Part shown: positions 5,545-7,025 of the stretch, piece after piece
Layout of the letters: the number at the start of each line of letters is the position of its first letter
Position numbering within the stretch: the first letter of the stretch is position 1
NCBI GenBank assembly: GCA_031553975.1
Contig: JAVBKP010000021.1
Coordinates: 1 to 7,025 of the forward strand
Origin: JAVBKP01 sp031553975
GTDB taxonomy: Bacteria > Bacillota > Clostridia > Peptostreptococcales > Anaerovoracaceae
Direction of reading: 5' to 3'
Length of the DNA stretch: 7,025 bases
The notes under the pieces: generated by a model
Databases searched by the model: none
Seen by the model: the letters and a program-made list of their open reading frames with translations, nothing else
What the model was told of the DNA's origin: nothing
Program-made: the position numbers and the translations under genes

Positions 5545-5970
5545 ATGGACTCATTAAAACTAGAAAGCCAGTTATGCTTTCCCCTCTATGCCGCGTCGAA
5601 AGAGGTTGTAAAGAAATACACGCCACTGCTAGAAGAGATTGGCTTGACATATACCCAGTACATTTCCATGATCGTTTTGTGGGACAAAAAACAGATTACA
5701 GCCAAAGCCCTAGGCGAATGCTTGTTTTTAGATTCTGGTACGATTACCCCAGTTATAAAAAGGCTGGAACAACAAGGCTTGGTCACTCGGCAGCGTTCAC
5801 TTGAGGATGAACGAAGCCTAATAATCACCCTGACCCAAAGTGGAGAATTGCTGAAAGAGCGCGCAAAGAATATACCACAAAAAATTGGCAGTTGCCTTAA
5901 ATTAGATAGAGACGAAGCCATGATGCTCTACCAGCTACTATACAAAGTATTAGGAAAAGAACCTATTTGA
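5545..5970 (+). CDS. ohrR: Organic hydroperoxide-sensing MarR-family repressor OhrR
   Basis: This is a dimeric winged-helix repressor that leaves DNA when its reactive cysteine is oxidised by organic peroxide or hypochlorite. The 141 residues match Bacillus OhrR along their length. The N terminus has LESQLCFPLYAAS with the sensing C11 (C15 in Bacillus), and Y25 and Y36 stand where the two tyrosines that contact that cysteine are expected. The recognition region LDSGTITPVIKRLEQQGLV spans 62-80, and the wing has EDERS at 87-91. A further cysteine, C117, lies 106 residues after C11, close to where two-Cys OhrR proteins carry the resolving cysteine, so an intersubunit disulfide mechanism is possible. 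C59 is also present. The start follows the FTR-like gene by 10 nt, with AAGGGAG (5533-5539) overlapping that gene's stop. The probable operator at 4946-4973 implies control of its own operon. Confidence 0.93.
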   Translation: MDSLKLESQLCFPLYAASKEVVKKYTPLLEEIGLTYTQYISMIVLWDKKQITAKALGECLFLDSGTITPVIKRLEQQGLVTRQRSLEDERSLIITLTQSGELLKERAKNIPQKIGSCLKLDRDEAMMLYQLLYKVLGKEPI

Positions 5971-6003
5971 ACAGCTAAAACTAAGAGTAAACATATAAAA
6001 AAA

Positions 6004-6007
6004 GGAG
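6004..6007 (+). promoter_or_regulatory. Ribosome binding site that decides the gpx start
   Basis: GGAG lies 7 nt before the ATG at 6015. An alternative in-frame ATG at 6009 would have only 1 nt of spacing, so the later start is preferred. Confidence 0.75.
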
Positions 6008-6014
6008 AATGAAC

Positions 6015-6548
6015 ATGAATATTTATGATTTCACAGTAAGAAACAACCGCGGCGAGGACGTAAGTTTATCAGAGTACAAAGACAAGGTTTTGTTGGTTGT
6101 CAACACAGCTACAAAGTGCGGCTTAACTCCACAATATGAAGCAATGGAGTCGCTTTACAAGAAGTACAGCGAGAAGGGCTTTGAAATCTTGGATTTCCCT
6201 TGCAACCAGTTCAAGGAGCAAGCGCCTGATAGCGATGAAGAGATCACCACTTTCTGCACTATGAATTATGGCACGACTTTCCCTCGCTTTAAGAAGATTG
6301 ATGTAAACGGAGAGAATGAGTCTGATCTGTATGCTTGGCTTAAAAAGCAGGCTCCTAAAGATAAAGGAAACCTTAAAACCAAAGCCTTTGAACTTGCGGT
6401 AAAGCCGTTCAGAACATCTAAAGAGCCCGCAGACATTGTGTGGAATTTTGGTAAATTCCTTATTGACAGAGACGGAAATGTTGTAGAGCGTTTTTCCCCT
6501 GCCCTTGAGCCAAAGGATGTAAGCGCAGACATAGAAAAACTGCTGTAG
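6015..6548 (+). CDS. Glutathione peroxidase family protein, probably thioredoxin-dependent
   Basis: This enzyme reduces hydrogen peroxide and organic or lipid hydroperoxides in the cytosol. The 177 residues show all family marks. The peroxidatic cysteine is C35 in NTATKCGLTPQY (cysteine, not selenocysteine). FPCNQF spans 61-66 with C63, Q69 is the tetrad glutamine, and W143-N144 lie in the WNFGKFLID segment. C81, in TTFCTMNYG, stands where thioredoxin-dependent members carry the resolving cysteine. The enzyme therefore probably forms a C35-C81 disulfide that thioredoxin reduces, and does not use glutathione (family knowledge plus inference). An insertion-like stretch of about 20 residues rich in Lys (110-136) precedes the WNF motif, as in some bacterial Gpx proteins. 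It follows ohrR after 44 nt with no clear promoter between, so it is the last gene of the operon that also encodes a thioredoxin. The terminator at 6578-6612 follows. Confidence 0.93.
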   Translation: MNIYDFTVRNNRGEDVSLSEYKDKVLLVVNTATKCGLTPQYEAMESLYKKYSEKGFEILDFPCNQFKEQAPDSDEEITTFCTMNYGTTFPRFKKIDVNGENESDLYAWLKKQAPKDKGNLKTKAFELAVKPFRTSKEPADIVWNFGKFLIDRDGNVVERFSPALEPKDVSADIEKLL

Positions 6549-6577
6549 GCAGCTTGAATCAATTGAATATCTATAGG

Positions 6578-6612
6578 AATAAGATGAGGTGTGATACCCC
6601 ATCTTATTTTTT
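6578..6612 (+). terminator. Terminator of the peroxide-response operon, shared with the convergent gene
   Basis: AATAAGATG (6578-6586) pairs with CATCTTATT (6600-6608), with two further G-C pairs inside after a mismatch. A T tract runs through 6612. The stop codon of the minus-strand gene (6604-6606) lies inside the right arm, so the same hairpin borders both convergent transcripts. Confidence 0.82.
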
Positions 6613-7020
6613 GTGGCAAATCTCCTCAAGTAGTGTTTCTGCCTGGTCGTAGTCCATGTTTTCCATCGCTTGGGCAAGCTGGACAATTTTTTCATCTAGC
6701 ATCGCACCAAATGTATTCCCCTTGAAAGGTCCTAGTATTTCGATAGCAAAATATGGGTCGCACTGATCGATGGCAGTCCTTACTTCCTCCATAGCCACTA
6801 ACAGCAATGACAAATCACCTTGCGGTTTTTGTCCCATACATAGTGGTTCTAGCTTTTGATCTGTGGTTTTTATCAGTTCTTCAAGTGCCTTGTAGAAAAT
6901 TTTTGCTTCTTTGTCAAACTCTTCTATATTATGTACGCAAAAGGCTAAATCCCCAGATTTAGATTTGAATTCCATTTTTTCCGCTTTCGCTGAAAGTCTT
7001 TCCTCTCCAATGTTAAGCAA
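6604..7020 (-). CDS. Hpt-domain C-terminal fragment of a phosphorelay protein (broken or cut at the window edge)
   Basis: The 138-codon frame opens with LNIGEERLSAKAEKMEF and then KSGD. This matches the second half of a histidine phosphotransfer (Hpt) domain, just after the H-x-L-K motif with the phosphorylated histidine. The helical part to about residue 50 completes the Hpt bundle. The remaining helices end in MENMDYDQAETLLEEI, a kind of ending common at the C terminus of large hybrid sensor kinases and related Hpt proteins. The first possible start is TTG at 7020, and the codon before it is TAA (7021-7023). No ribosome site fits the TTG; GGAG (7007-7010) is 20 or more nt from the next ATG (M16, at 6975). 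The homology thus seems to run into a stop. The gene may be a pseudogene (nonsense change or frameshift), or an error at the window end may be involved. The kinase part is not visible, so the parent protein is inferred. Confidence 0.55.
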   Translation of the reverse strand: MLNIGEERLSAKAEKMEFKSKSGDLAFCVHNIEEFDKEAKIFYKALEELIKTTDQKLEPLCMGQKPQGDLSLLLVAMEEVRTAIDQCDPYFAIEILGPFKGNTFGAMLDEKIVQLAQAMENMDYDQAETLLEEICHKK

Positions 7021-7025
7021 TTAAC

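Noticed and set aside
5574..5921. Open frames overlapping ohrR in other frames
   Set aside because: The OhrR frame is supported by full-length family similarity and a ribosome site; the others are by-products.
6123..6695. Long minus-strand open frames (190 and 117 codons) opposite gpx
   Set aside because: They lie antisense to the clear Gpx frame and across its terminator; codon content and product sequence are not protein-like.
1..7025. CRISPR arrays, insertion sequences, attachment sites, riboswitches
   Set aside because: No regular repeats, transposase fragments, tRNA-end duplications or known riboswitch cores were seen on either strand.

Overview
The window looks like a piece of chromosome from a low-GC, anaerobic Firmicute of the class Clostridia. 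This rests on the AT-rich spacers, strong AGGAGG-type ribosome sites, near-consensus sigma-A promoters, the order SRP RNA then dnaX, a cyclic-nucleotide-domain/DUF2225 fusion, and a ferredoxin:thioredoxin-reductase-like protein. The species cannot be named from the sequence.

Left part (1-3592, all read on the minus strand). The 5' part of dnaX (DNA polymerase III gamma/tau) runs off the left edge. Just upstream of it lies a short, Alu-less SRP RNA gene with its own TTGACA-17-TAGAAT promoter. A palindromic terminator (758-789) insulates this unit from the next one. The next unit is a two-gene operon, an AI-2E/PerM-type membrane protein followed by a CRP-like domain fused to DUF2225, driven from an extended -10 promoter at 3565-3592. 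After it comes a 34-residue Cys-containing hydrophobic small protein (818-922).

Middle (3660-4865). A tRNA-Ser(GGA) gene on the plus strand has its own promoter and terminator. It faces a minus-strand two-gene operon: an unrecognised 56-residue protein and a nucleotidyltransferase-fold protein of the antibiotic (lincosamide/aminoglycoside) nucleotidyltransferase type. That operon starts from a promoter with perfect TTGACA and TATAAT hexamers.

Right part (4946-6612, plus strand). This is the most interesting unit, a compact peroxide-response operon. It encodes a thioredoxin with a CPTC active site, a 62-residue ferredoxin:thioredoxin reductase catalytic-subunit-like iron-sulfur protein, the organic-peroxide sensor OhrR, and a thioredoxin-type glutathione peroxidase. 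A 28-bp near-palindrome just upstream of the promoter resembles the OhrR operator as I remember it from Bacillus. I infer a self-contained circuit: OhrR senses organic peroxide and releases the promoter, Gpx reduces the peroxide, thioredoxin re-reduces Gpx, and the FTR-like protein re-reduces thioredoxin, perhaps with electrons from ferredoxin.

Right edge (6604-7020, minus strand). A C-terminal fragment of an Hpt-domain phosphorelay protein converges on the operon and shares its terminator. An in-frame stop sits directly before its first codon, in the middle of the Hpt domain, so it is either broken or damaged by the window edge.
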